A stretch of DNA of 64,000 bases from Polyangiaceae bacterium (GCA_020848455.1 JADLAB010000171.1:1-64000), one strand, 5' to 3'. Positions 8,932 to 21,507 are shown, numbered from the stretch's first letter. Numbers and translations: made by a program. Notes: a model not told the origin generated them from the letters alone.

Positions 8932-9905
8932 CAGGCGGCTCCTCCCGGGCGTGCGTCCCGGTACGCGCGCAGGTAAGCGACGGTCGGGGCGATGCCGTCC
9001 TGCCAGCGGGTGCGGGGCTCGAAGCCGAGCAGGCGGCGCGCGAGCCCGATGTCGGCGCGCGAGTGGCGCACATCGCCGGTGCGCGCCGGCGCGTGGACGA
9101 TGCGGGCCGTTCCGCCGGCGGCGACGCGGATGTGCTCCGCGACCGAGGCGATGGCCACGCTCGCGCCCGTGCCCACGTTGATGGCCCGACCGCCGAGCGG
9201 GACGTCGACGTCGGCCGCGCGGAGGTTGGCCTCGACCACGTCGTCGACATAGCAAAAATCGCGCGTTTGCTCACCGTCGCCGTAGATGGTCAGCGTTTCG
9301 CCCGCGAGCGCCGCCGCGATGAAGCGCGGGATGGCGGCCGCGTAGGCGCTGTCGGGCGTCTGCCCGGGCCCGAACACGTTGAAGTAGCGCAGGCACGCCG
9401 CGTCGCTGCCGCCGAGGCGGCAGAAGACGCGCGCGTAGTGCTCGGCCGCGAGCTTGCCCGCCGCGTAGGGCGACAACGGCTCCGTGGGCAGCCCCTCGTG
9501 GACCGGCAGCGTCGCCGCGTCGCCGTAGACCGCCGTCGAGGAGGCGAGCACCACGCGCCGCACGTGGGCGTGGCGGGCGGCATCGAGCACCGCGACGGTG
9601 CCCCCGACGTTGGTGGCGTCGACGCGCACCGGCGCCGCGATGCTCTCCTGCACCGAGCAGATCGCGGCCTCGTGGAACACGACGTCGACGCCGCGTGCGA
9701 GCTCGGCGCAGAGCGCGGCGTCGCGCACGTCGCCCTCCACGCAGCGCAGCGCCGCTGCGTCGCGGGCGGCACCGAGCGCGCTCCACGAGCCCGAGGACAG
9801 GTCGTCGAGCGCGCAGACCGTGCCCCCACGGGCCAGGAGCGCCCCGACGAGGTGGGCGCCGATGAACCCCGCGCCGCCCGTGACCAGATATCGCGCGTCG
9901 CCCAT
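8931..9905 (-). CDS. NAD-dependent epimerase/dehydratase (GalE-like)
   Basis: 324-residue extended short-chain dehydrogenase acting on nucleotide sugars. It has the Rossmann motif TGGAGFIGAHL, an acidic DDLSSG that binds the NAD ribose, a Ser-Ser-Thr (LASSTAVYG), the catalytic Tyr-x3-Lys (SPYAAGKLAAEHY), RYFNVFGPGQ and the FCYVDDVVEA segment of UDP-glucose 4-epimerase/dTDP-glucose-dehydratase relatives. The ATG at 9905 puts the Rossmann motif about six residues in; an in-frame GTG at 9932 would add nine residues. The substrate cannot be assigned. Overlap with gmk suggests co-translation, though a functional link is not obvious. Confidence 0.9.
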   Translation of the reverse strand: MGDARYLVTGGAGFIGAHLVGALLARGGTVCALDDLSSGSWSALGAARDAAALRCVEGDVRDAALCAELARGVDVVFHEAAICSVQESIAAPVRVDATNVGGTVAVLDAARHAHVRRVVLASSTAVYGDAATLPVHEGLPTEPLSPYAAGKLAAEHYARVFCRLGGSDAACLRYFNVFGPGQTPDSAYAAAIPRFIAAALAGETLTIYGDGEQTRDFCYVDDVVEANLRAADVDVPLGGRAINVGTGASVAIASVAEHIRVAAGGTARIVHAPARTGDVRHSRADIGLARRLLGFEPRTRWQDGIAPTVAYLRAYRDARPGGAA

Positions 9906-9956
9906 GCCGAGCCCCGCTGCGCCGTCGCCCACCCGGTCGCGCGCTCGGCGCGTCCG

Positions 9957-10466
9957 TCAGGAGCCTCGACGCCGCTTGATGTCCTCTTTCATGCGGCGGT
10001 ACTCGATCTCCCAGAGGCGCGAGCCTTCCTGCACGTGCTTGAGCTTGCCCCGTACGTCGGCCTCGGCCTGACTCTCGAGCTCGGCCGCCTCCATCAGGTG
10101 GCGTCGCATCAGCCGCCGCAGGTCGTGGTCGGCTGCGAACACCTCCTCGACATGGCCCGAGTGCATCAGCATCTCGACGAGCTGATCGAGCACGAAGTCG
10201 AGGCCGTCGTCGCCGACCTTGATGCCGAGCTTGTCCGCGCTGAGGCGCTTGACCCGTCCGTACTCGGACTCGGGGACGCCCCGCGACTGGACCAGCGTGC
10301 GCGCCTCGTCGCTCGCCGCCTGCTCCAGGTTCAGGTAGTTCGACAGCACACTCTCGAGATCTGCGGCGGCCTCACGCGCGTTGCTGAGCTCGATCGAGCT
10401 CGAGTCTGCGAGCTCCTTGATGATGGCTTGGCTGAGGGCGGCGAGACCGCTTCGGTTCAGGCGCAT
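9957..10466 (-). CDS. DUF507 family protein
   Basis: 169 residues, start ATG 10466 (MRLNRSGLAALSQAIIKEL). Two helical halves of similar design, each ending in a basic stretch (ARTLVQSRG...SEYGRVKRLSADKLG; WEIEYRRMKEDIKRRRGS), fit DUF507, a small soluble family seen mainly in myxobacteria, Aquificae and related groups. Function unknown. No signal peptide or membrane segment. It is the first gene of the minus-strand run and lies back to back with a plus-strand gene at 10730. The 263-nt divergent gap between them must hold both promoters. Confidence 0.8.
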   Translation of the reverse strand: MRLNRSGLAALSQAIIKELADSSSIELSNAREAAADLESVLSNYLNLEQAASDEARTLVQSRGVPESEYGRVKRLSADKLGIKVGDDGLDFVLDQLVEMLMHSGHVEEVFAADHDLRRLMRRHLMEAAELESQAEADVRGKLKHVQEGSRLWEIEYRRMKEDIKRRRGS

Positions 10467-10729
10467 GATTCGGGGGCGCGCCGCGCTTCGGCCGTCGGTG
10501 GTCGGGGGCGGCGAGGGCGAGATTGTGGTCGTTTGTTGGCGACCTGGCAAGCGCTTTACCCGGAGTGAGCCACCGGAGGTCGGCTCGGGACGGATTCCCC
10601 GAAGCCCAAGACCTGCAGCCTGAAGCCGCCGCGCTGGCGCGGGATCGGCGGCACGGTCCTCTCGGGGGTGCGGGGGACGGAGCGCCGCGGGGCGCGCGTC
10701 AAAGGCGCGCAGCGCGCCCGGGCGCTGCT

Positions 10730-12235
10730 ATGCTCGCGGCCCTGACCGACCTCGAGACCTGTCCTTGGTGTGGAGTCGCGCTCGCCAAGCGCGGCGCCAT
10801 CTGTCGCGGTTGCCTGCGCGACCCGGCCCAGCACCCCTCCGTGCTCGCGGCCCAGGGGGGCGGTGCCGGGCTCGAGCTCGACCTCGCACCGCCCGCGCCG
10901 CAGGCGGTGCCGCTCGTGCAGCAAGCCGCGCGCCCGGCCTTTGGCGAGGCCGCGCGGCCGAGCGTGTTCGCGGCGCGCGAGGCGCCACCGCCGGCTCAGG
11001 CCCGCGAGAGTGGCACCCTCGAGCTCGGCGAGCTCGATCCGGACGTGCCGGCCCTCGAGCTCGCGGACGACGCCGTGCGCCCGCCGAAGTCGCGCCCCGG
11101 GCCCGTCTCCCAGCCGACGGGCTCCGACACGCCCTCGGGCGCCGGGCAGAGGCCGAGACCGGCACCGGGACGCCCGGGCGGTGGGGCGGCCGGGCCGGCC
11201 GAGGCCGCGCCGCTCGGGCCGAGCGTGGACCCGAGCCGCGTGCGCGAGCTCGCGGGCTACGGCCCCGCGCCGACGAACCCGTTACTCTGGCCGTGGTCCG
11301 CGTGGCGCGTCTACAAGCGACGCCGTGAGCTCGCGGCGCGCCTCGTCGAGCAGCAACGCGCCCACGACGAGCTCGTCCACGACCGCAAGAGCCGGCTCGC
11401 CGACATCGTGGACCGGCTGCGGCGGCAGAACCGCGACGAGCTGCAGCCGATCCTGCGCCCGCTCGCGGCGCCCGACGCGCTCGTCGCGGCGCGCCGGAGC
11501 GAGCTCACGGCCTCCGAGTCGCGCGCGGGGGTCGAGTTCGGCGGCTTCGACGCCGAGGCGGCGCGGCTCGGCGAGGAGCGCGCGCGGCTCGAGGAGGCCG
11601 AGCGCGCCGCCCTCACGCACTTCGAGACCTGCGAGCAGGAGCACGCGCGCGCCGACGCCAAGCACCGGCGGCACGCGATCGAGCTCGAGGCGGCGCACGA
11701 GGCGGCCCGACAGGCGGCCGGGCAGGGGGCGCGCTTCGCCCCGCCCGAGCAGGCACGCCGCATCCAGGCCATCGAGCAGGCGCGCGGGCCGATCGAGGCG
11801 GAGCGCGCCGCGAAGGCGAAGGCGCTCGCCGAGGCGCGCGAGGCGGCGCGCGCGGCGACCGGCGCCCTCGGCGACCTCGACCGGCGCCTGGAGCAGCTGC
11901 GCGCCCGGCGCCGCGCGGCCGAGGCGGCGGCCGCCGAGCACCGTCAGGCCGCGCTCGACGGCTTGCGCCAGGCCGAGCGGGACCGGCTGGCGCGCTACGA
12001 CGAGGCCCTGCGCGCCATCGTCGCCACCCACCCGAAGCTCGTGCGCGGTGTGATGCGCGTCGAGATCGAGCGGGCGGACGCCGACATCCAGGCGAGCACC
12101 GCCGAGCTCGCGCTGCACCGCGAGGCGGTCGGTGCCTACGACCGGAGGACCTACCAGCGCGGGCTCGCGCTGGCGGCGGTGGTCGTGGTGCTGCTGCTCG
12201 TCGCGCTCGGGCTGACGGTCGGAACGCGCAAGTGA
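10730..12235 (+). CDS. zinc-ribbon, coiled-coil, tail-anchored membrane protein
   Basis: 501 residues. The N-terminus holds a rubredoxin/zinc-ribbon-like knuckle pair (CPWCG at about 12-16 and CRGC at about 26-29). A Pro/Ala-rich disordered stretch runs to about residue 170. A basic WPWSAWRVYKRRRELAARL segment then leads into roughly 280 residues of Ala/Glu/Arg heptad-like coiled coil. One transmembrane helix (LAAVVVVLLLVALGLTV) ends five residues from the C-terminus. This suggests a tail-anchored cytoplasmic protein, possibly a scaffold or sensor; no catalytic domain is visible. ATG 10730 is preferred because it begins just before the Cys knuckles. No family recognised. Confidence 0.8.
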   Translation: MLAALTDLETCPWCGVALAKRGAICRGCLRDPAQHPSVLAAQGGGAGLELDLAPPAPQAVPLVQQAARPAFGEAARPSVFAAREAPPPAQARESGTLELGELDPDVPALELADDAVRPPKSRPGPVSQPTGSDTPSGAGQRPRPAPGRPGGGAAGPAEAAPLGPSVDPSRVRELAGYGPAPTNPLLWPWSAWRVYKRRRELAARLVEQQRAHDELVHDRKSRLADIVDRLRRQNRDELQPILRPLAAPDALVAARRSELTASESRAGVEFGGFDAEAARLGEERARLEEAERAALTHFETCEQEHARADAKHRRHAIELEAAHEAARQAAGQGARFAPPEQARRIQAIEQARGPIEAERAAKAKALAEAREAARAATGALGDLDRRLEQLRARRRAAEAAAAEHRQAALDGLRQAERDRLARYDEALRAIVATHPKLVRGVMRVEIERADADIQASTAELALHREAVGAYDRRTYQRGLALAAVVVVLLLVALGLTVGTRK

Positions 12236-12304
12236 CGCGGGCGTCGCGCGTCGCGCGCGCATCGCGGTTTCGCGCGCCCTCGCCATGGTCTACCTTGAGG
12301 GGCG

Positions 12305-13600
12305 GTGAGTGCCCAGACGCCAGACCCCTTCGGCAAGGACGACTCGCGCCCCCCGTCGGCGCGCCACGAGCGGGCCGTAGACCGGCCCTCCGAGCGCGGC
12401 GCCGGCGAGCGCGCCACCGAGCGCGGCGCGACGGCCGCGGGCGCCCGCCGCGGGGCGCCCGACCGCCCGCCGCGCGACTCGTTTCGTGGCGTCGAGCGCG
12501 GCGCGCGACCCCCGGAGCGGCGCCCGCCGAGCGCTCCGCCGAGGGCGCCCGAGCGACCGGCCGCCGCGGCGCCAGCCGTCCCCCAGCTGCGGACCCTCGA
12601 AGACTTCTCGCTGATGGACCTCGCGACGGTGTGGCTCATCCTCACCGGCAACAGCGTCATCGACTGGCAGCGCGTCGACTTCCGATCGCCCGCCGAGGCG
12701 CGCGCCTTCCTCCGGGCGCAGGCCTTCGACCTCGACGCCCGGGCCGACGTCGAGCGCCTCGAGGCGATCAAGTCCTCGGCGATCGAGTACCTGCGGCGGC
12801 AGTTCGACTTTCCGATCCCGCGCCCCATCGAGCAGGCGACGGTGGAGGAGCTACTGGTCATCGCCTCGGGCAAGGGCCACCGCCAGCTCGCGGCGTGCGT
12901 GGTCCTGAAGGCCATGCACATCATCCACCACGTCGAGGCGCGCGAGCTGCTCTACGGCCTGCCGATGAGCGATCAGGACGTGTTCCGGCTCGTGGAGGAG
13001 AAGGTCTATCGCGTGGTCGGCCACATGCTGAGCGCCGGCCAGCCGATCACCGAGTTCGTCAGCGGCCGCAAGCGGCGCGACTCGATCTACACGAAGCTGC
13101 TCTCGAAGTCGGAGACCCACGCCTCCGCGATCTACGACAAGCTCCGCTTCCGCATCGTGACGCGCTCGCGCGAGGACCTGCTCCCGGTGCTGCTCTACCT
13201 GTCCCAGGAGCTGTTTCCGTTCAACTACGTGGTGCCGCACGAGAGCATCAACACGCTCATCCACTTCCGGTCGGCGGCCGAGGAGCTGCCCGCCTTCAAG
13301 GTGCTGGCGAAGCGCTTCTCGAGCGTCGACGAGCTCACGCTGAGCAGCAACACGTTCAGCTCGCAGGCCTACCGCATCCTGCACTTCGTCGTGGACATGC
13401 CGGTGCGCGTGCCGAAGAACGCGCTCCTGGCCGCGCCGCCGGCGGTGCGCTCGCTCGGCCCGGTCATCTTCGCGCTCTGCGAGTTCCAGATGGTCGACCG
13501 CGTCACCGAGGAGTCGAACGAGGGGGGCGAGGCGAGCCACGCTTCGTACAAGGAGCGTCAGCGCATCGCCGTCATGCAGCGGCTCAAGCTCGGCTCGTGA
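12305..13600 (+). CDS. conserved hypothetical protein with disordered N-terminus
   Basis: 431 residues, GTG start 12305, 69 nt after the preceding gene. The first ~95 residues are Arg/Pro/Ala-rich low complexity. From about residue 100 a compact globular domain begins (LRTLEDFSLMDLATVWLIL), with mixed alpha/beta segments such as TGNSVIDWQRVDF, ETHASAIYDKLRFRIVTR and FPFNYVVPHESINTLIHF, and a final acidic-to-basic tail. I believe proteins of this type are widespread in myxobacteria as an uncharacterised TIGR-type family, but I cannot confirm this. The KLRFRIV segment with spaced acidic residues recalls nucleotidyltransferase-like folds (RelA/SpoT region); that is a weak impression. Function unknown. 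Confidence 0.75.
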   Translation: MSAQTPDPFGKDDSRPPSARHERAVDRPSERGAGERATERGATAAGARRGAPDRPPRDSFRGVERGARPPERRPPSAPPRAPERPAAAAPAVPQLRTLEDFSLMDLATVWLILTGNSVIDWQRVDFRSPAEARAFLRAQAFDLDARADVERLEAIKSSAIEYLRRQFDFPIPRPIEQATVEELLVIASGKGHRQLAACVVLKAMHIIHHVEARELLYGLPMSDQDVFRLVEEKVYRVVGHMLSAGQPITEFVSGRKRRDSIYTKLLSKSETHASAIYDKLRFRIVTRSREDLLPVLLYLSQELFPFNYVVPHESINTLIHFRSAAEELPAFKVLAKRFSSVDELTLSSNTFSSQAYRILHFVVDMPVRVPKNALLAAPPAVRSLGPVIFALCEFQMVDRVTEESNEGGEASHASYKERQRIAVMQRLKLGS

Positions 13601-13678
13601 GCTCGGTCCGGGCGGCCCGCGGGCTCGACCGGAGCAGGTGACCCGCGCCGGCGGGCGGTGCCGCGACGCGCCTCGCCG

Positions 13679-13837
13679 TCAGGACGGCGTCGTCTTGGCG
13701 TCGCGCCCGAGCGAGAGCGTGCCGAGGAAGATGCCGACGGTCAGCGCCACGACCAACGCATGGCCGAGGTGCGCGCCGCTGTATCCGATGGCGGCGAACG
13801 GGGCCAGGGCTGCGAGGTACCACGGGGCGATTCTCAT
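13679..13837 (-). CDS. small two-helix membrane protein
   Basis: 52 residues, with ATG 13837 preceded by a GGAG ribosome site. Nearly the whole protein is two hydrophobic stretches (WYLAALAPFAAIGYSGAHLG and ALVVALTVGIFLGTLSLG) separated by His-containing turns, ending in a short polar tail. It converges on the gene ending at 13600. No family recognised. The coding potential is supported by the ribosome site and hydrophobic pattern only, so it could be a false call. Confidence 0.45.
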   Translation of the reverse strand: MRIAPWYLAALAPFAAIGYSGAHLGHALVVALTVGIFLGTLSLGRDAKTTPS

Positions 13838-14145
13838 GGGCGCTCCACTCTTCGTTGCTTGCACGCGATCCACCGGCGAGGCCGGTAGGATGATGTAAGA
13901 CAAGCTGCCACGTGGCTCAGGTGAAGGCCAAGAAGTAATCGGGTGTTTCATGGTGCTCAAGCGATTTCGACTCGCAGCTTTCGCGCCAGTTTCCCGGTCG
14001 CTCCGGAGCGGTGCACAAACGCCTTCGATTCCCGGGCGTTGTCGGACGACTCTCGGATGAAATCGAGACCTTGGGCGTGGCTCGGAGAGCGCGCGGCGTG
14101 GCTCGGGAGCCACGGCCCGCGGCGCTCGCGGGTGCGCGCCGACGG
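13838..14145. other. intergenic stretch, no gene seen
   Basis: Some 308 nt between the small membrane protein start and the end of the next minus-strand gene. Its base composition is less GC-rich than its surroundings (runs such as aagaagtaatcg near 13930). A short perfect hairpin (accggc-gag-gccggt, 13872-13886) lies about 35 nt upstream of the small gene. I see no convincing coding frame, RNA fold or promoter match, although a promoter for the small gene is expected here. Confidence 0.5.
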
Positions 14146-14664
14146 TCATCGCAGGTGCAGCGTCGTCTCCGCCTCGTCGCCCCGGAACTCGACGCGCTGC
14201 CGGCTCTCGCGGCTCGCCGCACCGCGCTCGACGCGGGTCGCCAGATCGTAGCTGCCCGGTGCGAGCGGAACGCTCGCGCTGAGCGCCGCCGGCGCGCTTC
14301 CCGCCGCGAAGCGGAACTCGCTCTCGGCGACGAGCTCGCCGCCGGTGCTCCACGAGAGCGCGACCCCGGTGACGCTCGCCGGCTCGCTCACGTGGATGCG
14401 CAGGGCGCGCGCTTCCACGCGCTTCGCGAGCGCGAGCGGCAAGAGCGCCAGCCCGAGCCCCGCGAGGAGCACCGCGCGCCAGGCCCACACGCGGCGGCGC
14501 GCCGAGGTGGCGTCGAGCGCAGGAGCGGCGGGCGGACCGGGCTCGTCCTCGTGCTCGGCGTCGGCCGCGGACGTGAGCTCGGGCAGCGCCTCGCGGGGAG
14601 GCGCCTCGTCGCGCGGGGCGAGGGGCAGACGAGTCACGGCAGGCAACGCTCGAGGTCGTAGCAC
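14146..14664 (-). CDS. single-pass membrane protein with C-terminal beta domain
   Basis: 172 residues from GTG 14664 (an in-frame GTG at 14637 is an alternative; neither has a strong ribosome site). A Pro/Glu/Asp-rich cytoplasmic-type segment of about 57 residues is followed by an Arg-flanked transmembrane helix (VLLAGLGLALLPLALAKR). An approximately 90-residue beta-rich extracytoplasmic domain follows, with SVPLAPGSYDLATRVERG near its end, reminiscent of PEGA-type small beta domains. It lies 40 nt downstream of the cytochrome c gene and may share its transcript. Function unknown. Confidence 0.6.
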   Translation of the reverse strand: MLRPRALPAVTRLPLAPRDEAPPREALPELTSAADAEHEDEPGPPAAPALDATSARRRVWAWRAVLLAGLGLALLPLALAKRVEARALRIHVSEPASVTGVALSWSTGGELVAESEFRFAAGSAPAALSASVPLAPGSYDLATRVERGAASRESRQRVEFRGDEAETTLHLR

Positions 14665-14704
14665 CCCGGGGCCGGGCCCGCGAGCGAGCGCGCCGCCGCG
14701 GGCG

Positions 14705-15154
14705 TCAGCGCGGGCCGCCGCGCCGGAGACTGCGCACCTTGCGCACGATGCCCTGCAGCGTGCGCGGGGGCAGGTCGAAGCTCGGCATCTTGTTGCGCCC
14801 CTGCGTGACGACCGCGGCGATCTGCTCGTCGGTCACGGCGTCCTGCCACTCGGGGCGCGTCAGGTCCGGAGCGTGCACCATGGCGGCCTGCGGCCCGTCG
14901 CCGCGCCCGCCAGGGCCGTGGCACTGGGAACAGTCCCGCTCCCAGGTGAAGCTCACGAGCATGTCGGCGTTGGCGCTCTGCGCCGGGGCCGCCGGCATCT
15001 GGGCGTTGCCCTGCTGCCGCACCGGCTGATCGTGGTCGGTCGGCTGCCACGTGCGCGTCGCCTGGCTGCCGTCGCAGGCCGCGAGCGCAAGCGCCGCGCC
15101 GGCAAGCAGCGACGCCGCCGCCCGCGCACCGCGCGTCGGCGCCGTAGAGCGCAC
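14705..15154 (-). CDS. c-type cytochrome lipoprotein
   Basis: 149 residues from GTG 15154, chosen because it gives a standard export signal (Arg-containing start, hydrophobic AAASLLAGAALALAAC) with a lipid-Cys. Longer in-frame starts up to a TTG at 15271 exist. The mature domain is a small mono-heme class I cytochrome. The heme-binding CSQCH sits in the phrase CSQCHGPGGRGDGP, and the axial Met is most likely in QGRNKMPSFDLPP, at normal spacing. The DVTDEQIAAVV-like helix precedes it. Probably a membrane-tethered periplasmic electron carrier; partner oxidase not present in the window. Confidence 0.85.
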   Translation of the reverse strand: MRSTAPTRGARAAASLLAGAALALAACDGSQATRTWQPTDHDQPVRQQGNAQMPAAPAQSANADMLVSFTWERDCSQCHGPGGRGDGPQAAMVHAPDLTRPEWQDAVTDEQIAAVVTQGRNKMPSFDLPPRTLQGIVRKVRSLRRGGPR

Positions 15155-15370
15155 GAGCCTGCGGTCGCACCGCGTGTGCGGCTCGTCCGGAGCGCTCGCC
15201 GTCGGGACGGCCGTGGGTGCGGTCGGTCTTCGCAAGGTGGGCCCGGTGTCGCTCTGCGGAGCGCGGGTCAAGGATAGTCAGGGTGCGCGCGACTTCAAGC
15301 GCGCGCTGCCCGTTTTCTGCAATACCAAGCGAAGCTCCGCCCCGAGGCGGTTGGTCGCGGGAGGGCGACT

Positions 15371-15403
15371 GCGGCGAGGCGAGCCTTGGGCTCACCTCGC
15401 CGC
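15371..15403 (-). terminator. long hairpin downstream of the OmpA-type gene
   Basis: Inverted repeat with arms gcggcgagg (15371-15379) and cctcgccgc (15395-15403), extended inside by gagcc/ggctc around a ttg loop, giving about 14 pairs with one mismatch. It lies 36 nt past the stop of the minus-strand OmpA-type lipoprotein gene. No U-tract follows, so it is either a rho-assisted terminator or an RNA-stabilising 3' hairpin. Confidence 0.55.
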
Positions 15404-15439
15404 GCCACCGTTGCTAGTGCGCCCTCGAAGCGTGCCAGG

Positions 15440-16033
15440 TCACTTGCAGGGATCGCCCGCGACTGTGCCGCCGCCGTCGACCGGCAGGCCGCCGATCGGC
15501 TGACCCTTGCGCGCGGCGTTGTAGTAGACGACGCGGCGATTCTGGGCCTTGCCCTCCTCGGTCGCGTTGTCGGCGATGGGCTTGCTCTCGCCGAAGCCGA
15601 CCGCGATGAGGCGCTTGCAGTCCACGCCGCGGGCCTTGAGCCAGTTGGCCACGGCGAGCGAGCGCTTCTCGCTCAGGACCTGGTTGCTGGCGTCGTCGCC
15701 GTCGGAGTCGGTGTGACCCTCGATGCGGAACAGCGTGATCTCGGGCTTGCTGTCGAGGTACTTCTTCACGAGCTCGAGCACCGCGTCGCTCGACTTGTCG
15801 AGCGTGGCACTGTTCGTGAGGAACACGACGGCGCCCGGGATCTCCACCTTCTCGGCGGCAGGCTGGGCCGCGATCGGCCGCGGGGCGGGCTTCGGCGGCG
15901 GGGGCGGCGGAGCCGCGGTGACCGGCGGGGGCGGCGGCTGGTCGCCGACCTTGAGGGTGGCCTTGCAGCCCGCGAGCGCGAATGCGCCGATGCTGACCAC
16001 GGTGATGAGGGCGCTGGATCCGATCTTACCCAT
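15440..16033 (-). CDS. OmpA-family peptidoglycan-binding lipoprotein (Pal-like)
   Basis: 197 residues. The signal ends in a canonical lipobox FALAGC, then a Pro-rich linker (runs of five to six Pro) to about residue 65. An OmpA C-terminal domain follows: VVFLTNSATLDKSSDAVL, IEGHTDSDGDD, LSEKRSLAVANWLKARGVD, AVGFGESKPIADNATEEGKAQNRRV. The conserved Asp and Arg (HTDS and NRRV) that bind meso-diaminopimelate are present. It therefore tethers the outer membrane to peptidoglycan, although Pal itself normally sits with tolB, absent here. Start ATG 16033 has a GGAG about 10 nt upstream; an ATG at 16042 is too close to that site. Confidence 0.92.
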   Translation of the reverse strand: MGKIGSSALITVVSIGAFALAGCKATLKVGDQPPPPPVTAAPPPPPPKPAPRPIAAQPAAEKVEIPGAVVFLTNSATLDKSSDAVLELVKKYLDSKPEITLFRIEGHTDSDGDDASNQVLSEKRSLAVANWLKARGVDCKRLIAVGFGESKPIADNATEEGKAQNRRVVYYNAARKGQPIGGLPVDGGGTVAGDPCK

Positions 16034-16410
16034 TGAGATCATTCTCCTGTGATGACACGGTTGCCGTGTGAGGAAGTGAAGGGCCGGGTGAGGCCAGTCC
16101 TTCGACGGCGCATGCCGAGAGGGCACTCACCCCCACGGCGGGACGCTCATACTCCGTCGGCTTGCGAAACGGAATCGAGATTTGGTCGCTCGGGGCCGCT
16201 TCGACGGGCCGCCGGAAACGTGCTCGACGCACGAGAGCGCAGCAAAGCCGCGCCCCGTCGATCCCGGCTTCACCGCGGTATGTACGTGCGCGGAACGCCG
16301 TTCCCCCCCATGGGCGGTCGCTGCGCACAAAAAGGCAGCGGGCGCCCGCGTCGTCCGCGAGCGCCCGCTTCGGCGCCGGCCGTGGGGGCCGGCGCGCCGG
16401 CGTCAGCGCC
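16034..16410. other. intergenic stretch: leader of the OmpA-type gene and upstream terminator
   Basis: A 377-nt gap between two minus-strand genes. The part near 16329-16369 is a terminator (listed separately). The remainder, roughly 16034-16328, should hold the promoter of the OmpA-type lipoprotein; AT-richer tracts occur around 16160-16195. No further gene is convincing. Confidence 0.5.
16329..16369 (-). terminator. intrinsic terminator
   Basis: On the minus strand, about 40 nt after the stop of the gene at 16411-17505, the arms agcgggcg (16362-16369 read in reverse complement) and cgcccgct (16337-16344) form an 8-bp GC stem. A five-U run (A5 on the plus strand at 16329-16333) follows four bases later. 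This is one of few classical stem-plus-U-tract terminators in the window. Confidence 0.65.
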
Positions 16411-17505
16411 TCACGGCGTGCCGCCGCCCGCGCCACCGCCGCCCGCGTTGCACGGGTCGGTGCCGGGCTGTGCCGGCGGCAGGACGGCGCCGAGCGTGAC
16501 CGGCTTGGCCGTGAAGCCGAGGCCGATCGAGATGCCGTTGCAGGTGCTCGCCGTGTTCTGGCTTCCGTCGTCCATGATGTCGCTCGTGGCGCGCAGCTGG
16601 TCGGCGAGGCTGTCGAACGTGGTGCCCTGGCACAGGCTCGTGCTGAACGAGCCGGCGATCGAGCGCAGCTGGTCGATGAGGTCCTCGGTGTTGAGCACGC
16701 CCGCGATGACGCCGTTGGTGGCCTCGCTGAGGTCGCTCGGGACGTCCATCGAGATGACGGCCTTGTTGATCGAGAGCGTCAGCTGGTAGCCCGCGACCGC
16801 GATCGTGAGGTCGAGGGTGCCGGGCGTGCCGGAGACCCACGTTCCGCCGGACACGTAGGAGCTCGTGAACTTGACCTTGGAGCCCTGCGTGATGTCGTTC
16901 GGGTTCACGAGCAGCTCCTGGTACACCGGCCACGCGTCGGAGCCGTCCCAGGACGGCACGGCGCCGAGGTCACCGCCGCCGTACAGGTTCGTCAGGAGGT
17001 TCTTGTAGTCGGGCTTGTCGCCGATGTCGGCGATGTCCAGCATGATCGTGAACTTGCCCTCCTGGATGCTGGCGTTGATCTCGCTGCTCGCCGTCGGCGA
17101 CAGGCCGAGGATGATGGGCAGGATGTTCTTGCCGAACGAGTTGTCGGTGCCCTGATCGCCGTCCTGGTGGACGGTGCTCGGTGCGGCGCCGCCGAAGGGC
17201 TTGCACTCGTACGCGCCCGTGCCGTCGGAGATGATCTTGTCGAGGTTGTAGCCGAACTGCCGCCACGCGGTGGTGAGCGGGGAGCCGTTGCGGTCCGTGT
17301 CGCCGAGGAAGAGCTGGTCCACCGCGAAGGTGATACCGAGGCCGTCGCCGTCGACGGCGCTCGCGCTCACCGCCGGGGGCTGCTTGCCGTCCTGGTACAC
17401 GTTGGGGGGGGTCACGGTCTCTTCGGTCTTGCTGCAGCCTGCGGCGAGGCAGAAGCCGAGGACGGTCAGCGACAGGCCTGCGAAAATGAGGGGGGAACGA
17501 AGCAT
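16411..17505 (-). CDS. hypothetical lipoprotein
   Basis: 364 residues from ATG 17505. The signal ends in LAAGC and is followed by the same CSKTEE-plus-Pro start seen in other lipoproteins here. The mature part has long segments of alternating small and hydrophobic residues (FTIMLDIADIGD, TLDLTIAVAGYQLTLSINKAVI), suggesting a beta sandwich or jelly roll, with paired cysteines (YECKPF, SLCQG, STCNG, DPCNAGG) and a Gly-rich C-terminus. No family recognised; probably surface or periplasmic. It is divergent from dnaE across a 313-nt gap and has its own terminator, so it looks monocistronic. Confidence 0.8.
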   Translation of the reverse strand: MLRSPLIFAGLSLTVLGFCLAAGCSKTEETVTPPNVYQDGKQPPAVSASAVDGDGLGITFAVDQLFLGDTDRNGSPLTTAWRQFGYNLDKIISDGTGAYECKPFGGAAPSTVHQDGDQGTDNSFGKNILPIILGLSPTASSEINASIQEGKFTIMLDIADIGDKPDYKNLLTNLYGGGDLGAVPSWDGSDAWPVYQELLVNPNDITQGSKVKFTSSYVSGGTWVSGTPGTLDLTIAVAGYQLTLSINKAVISMDVPSDLSEATNGVIAGVLNTEDLIDQLRSIAGSFSTSLCQGTTFDSLADQLRATSDIMDDGSQNTASTCNGISIGLGFTAKPVTLGAVLPPAQPGTDPCNAGGGGAGGGTP

Positions 17506-17818
17506 GGGAGTGTGCGTGCCTTTCTGGGGTGCGGGCGCTGGGGAACGTGGCTGCAGGCGACCTTGCGGCTCGCCTAAGTGAATGGCCCTGAAGCAGATGC
17601 CGCCGCGAGGCGAGCGGGCCGGGGGGTGGCTCGCACGGGCGGCCGCGCGGGGAATCGCGGGCCGTGCGAGCGAGTCGTGCGAAGCGGCGCGCGACCGCTC
17701 CTCGTCGGCAGTGTAACGGCGTCGCGACGAGGCGCGCAAGCCTCATCGCGCCCGCCGCAGGCGTGGCGCGCGGCGGGCGTGCCTTTACAGGGCGCGCCCG
17801 CGCCGATAAGCCGGTCCG
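17506..17818. other. divergent regulatory region before dnaE
   Basis: 313 nt between back-to-back genes, with no coding frame. Close to dnaE there is a promoter-like pair, tttaca (17784-17789) and gataag (17805-17810), with a 15-nt spacer ending only 8 nt before the GTG start. If real, this would give a near-leaderless transcript. The match is weak and a promoter further upstream is equally possible. Confidence 0.35.
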
Positions 17819-21430
<3,612 letters not shown>

Positions 21431-21507
21431 CCTGCGGCCGCCGGGGGCGGGCATCTTCGCCAGCAATGCTGCACCGGCGCTCGGGCGCTGATATAACGTC
21501 GCCGGGC

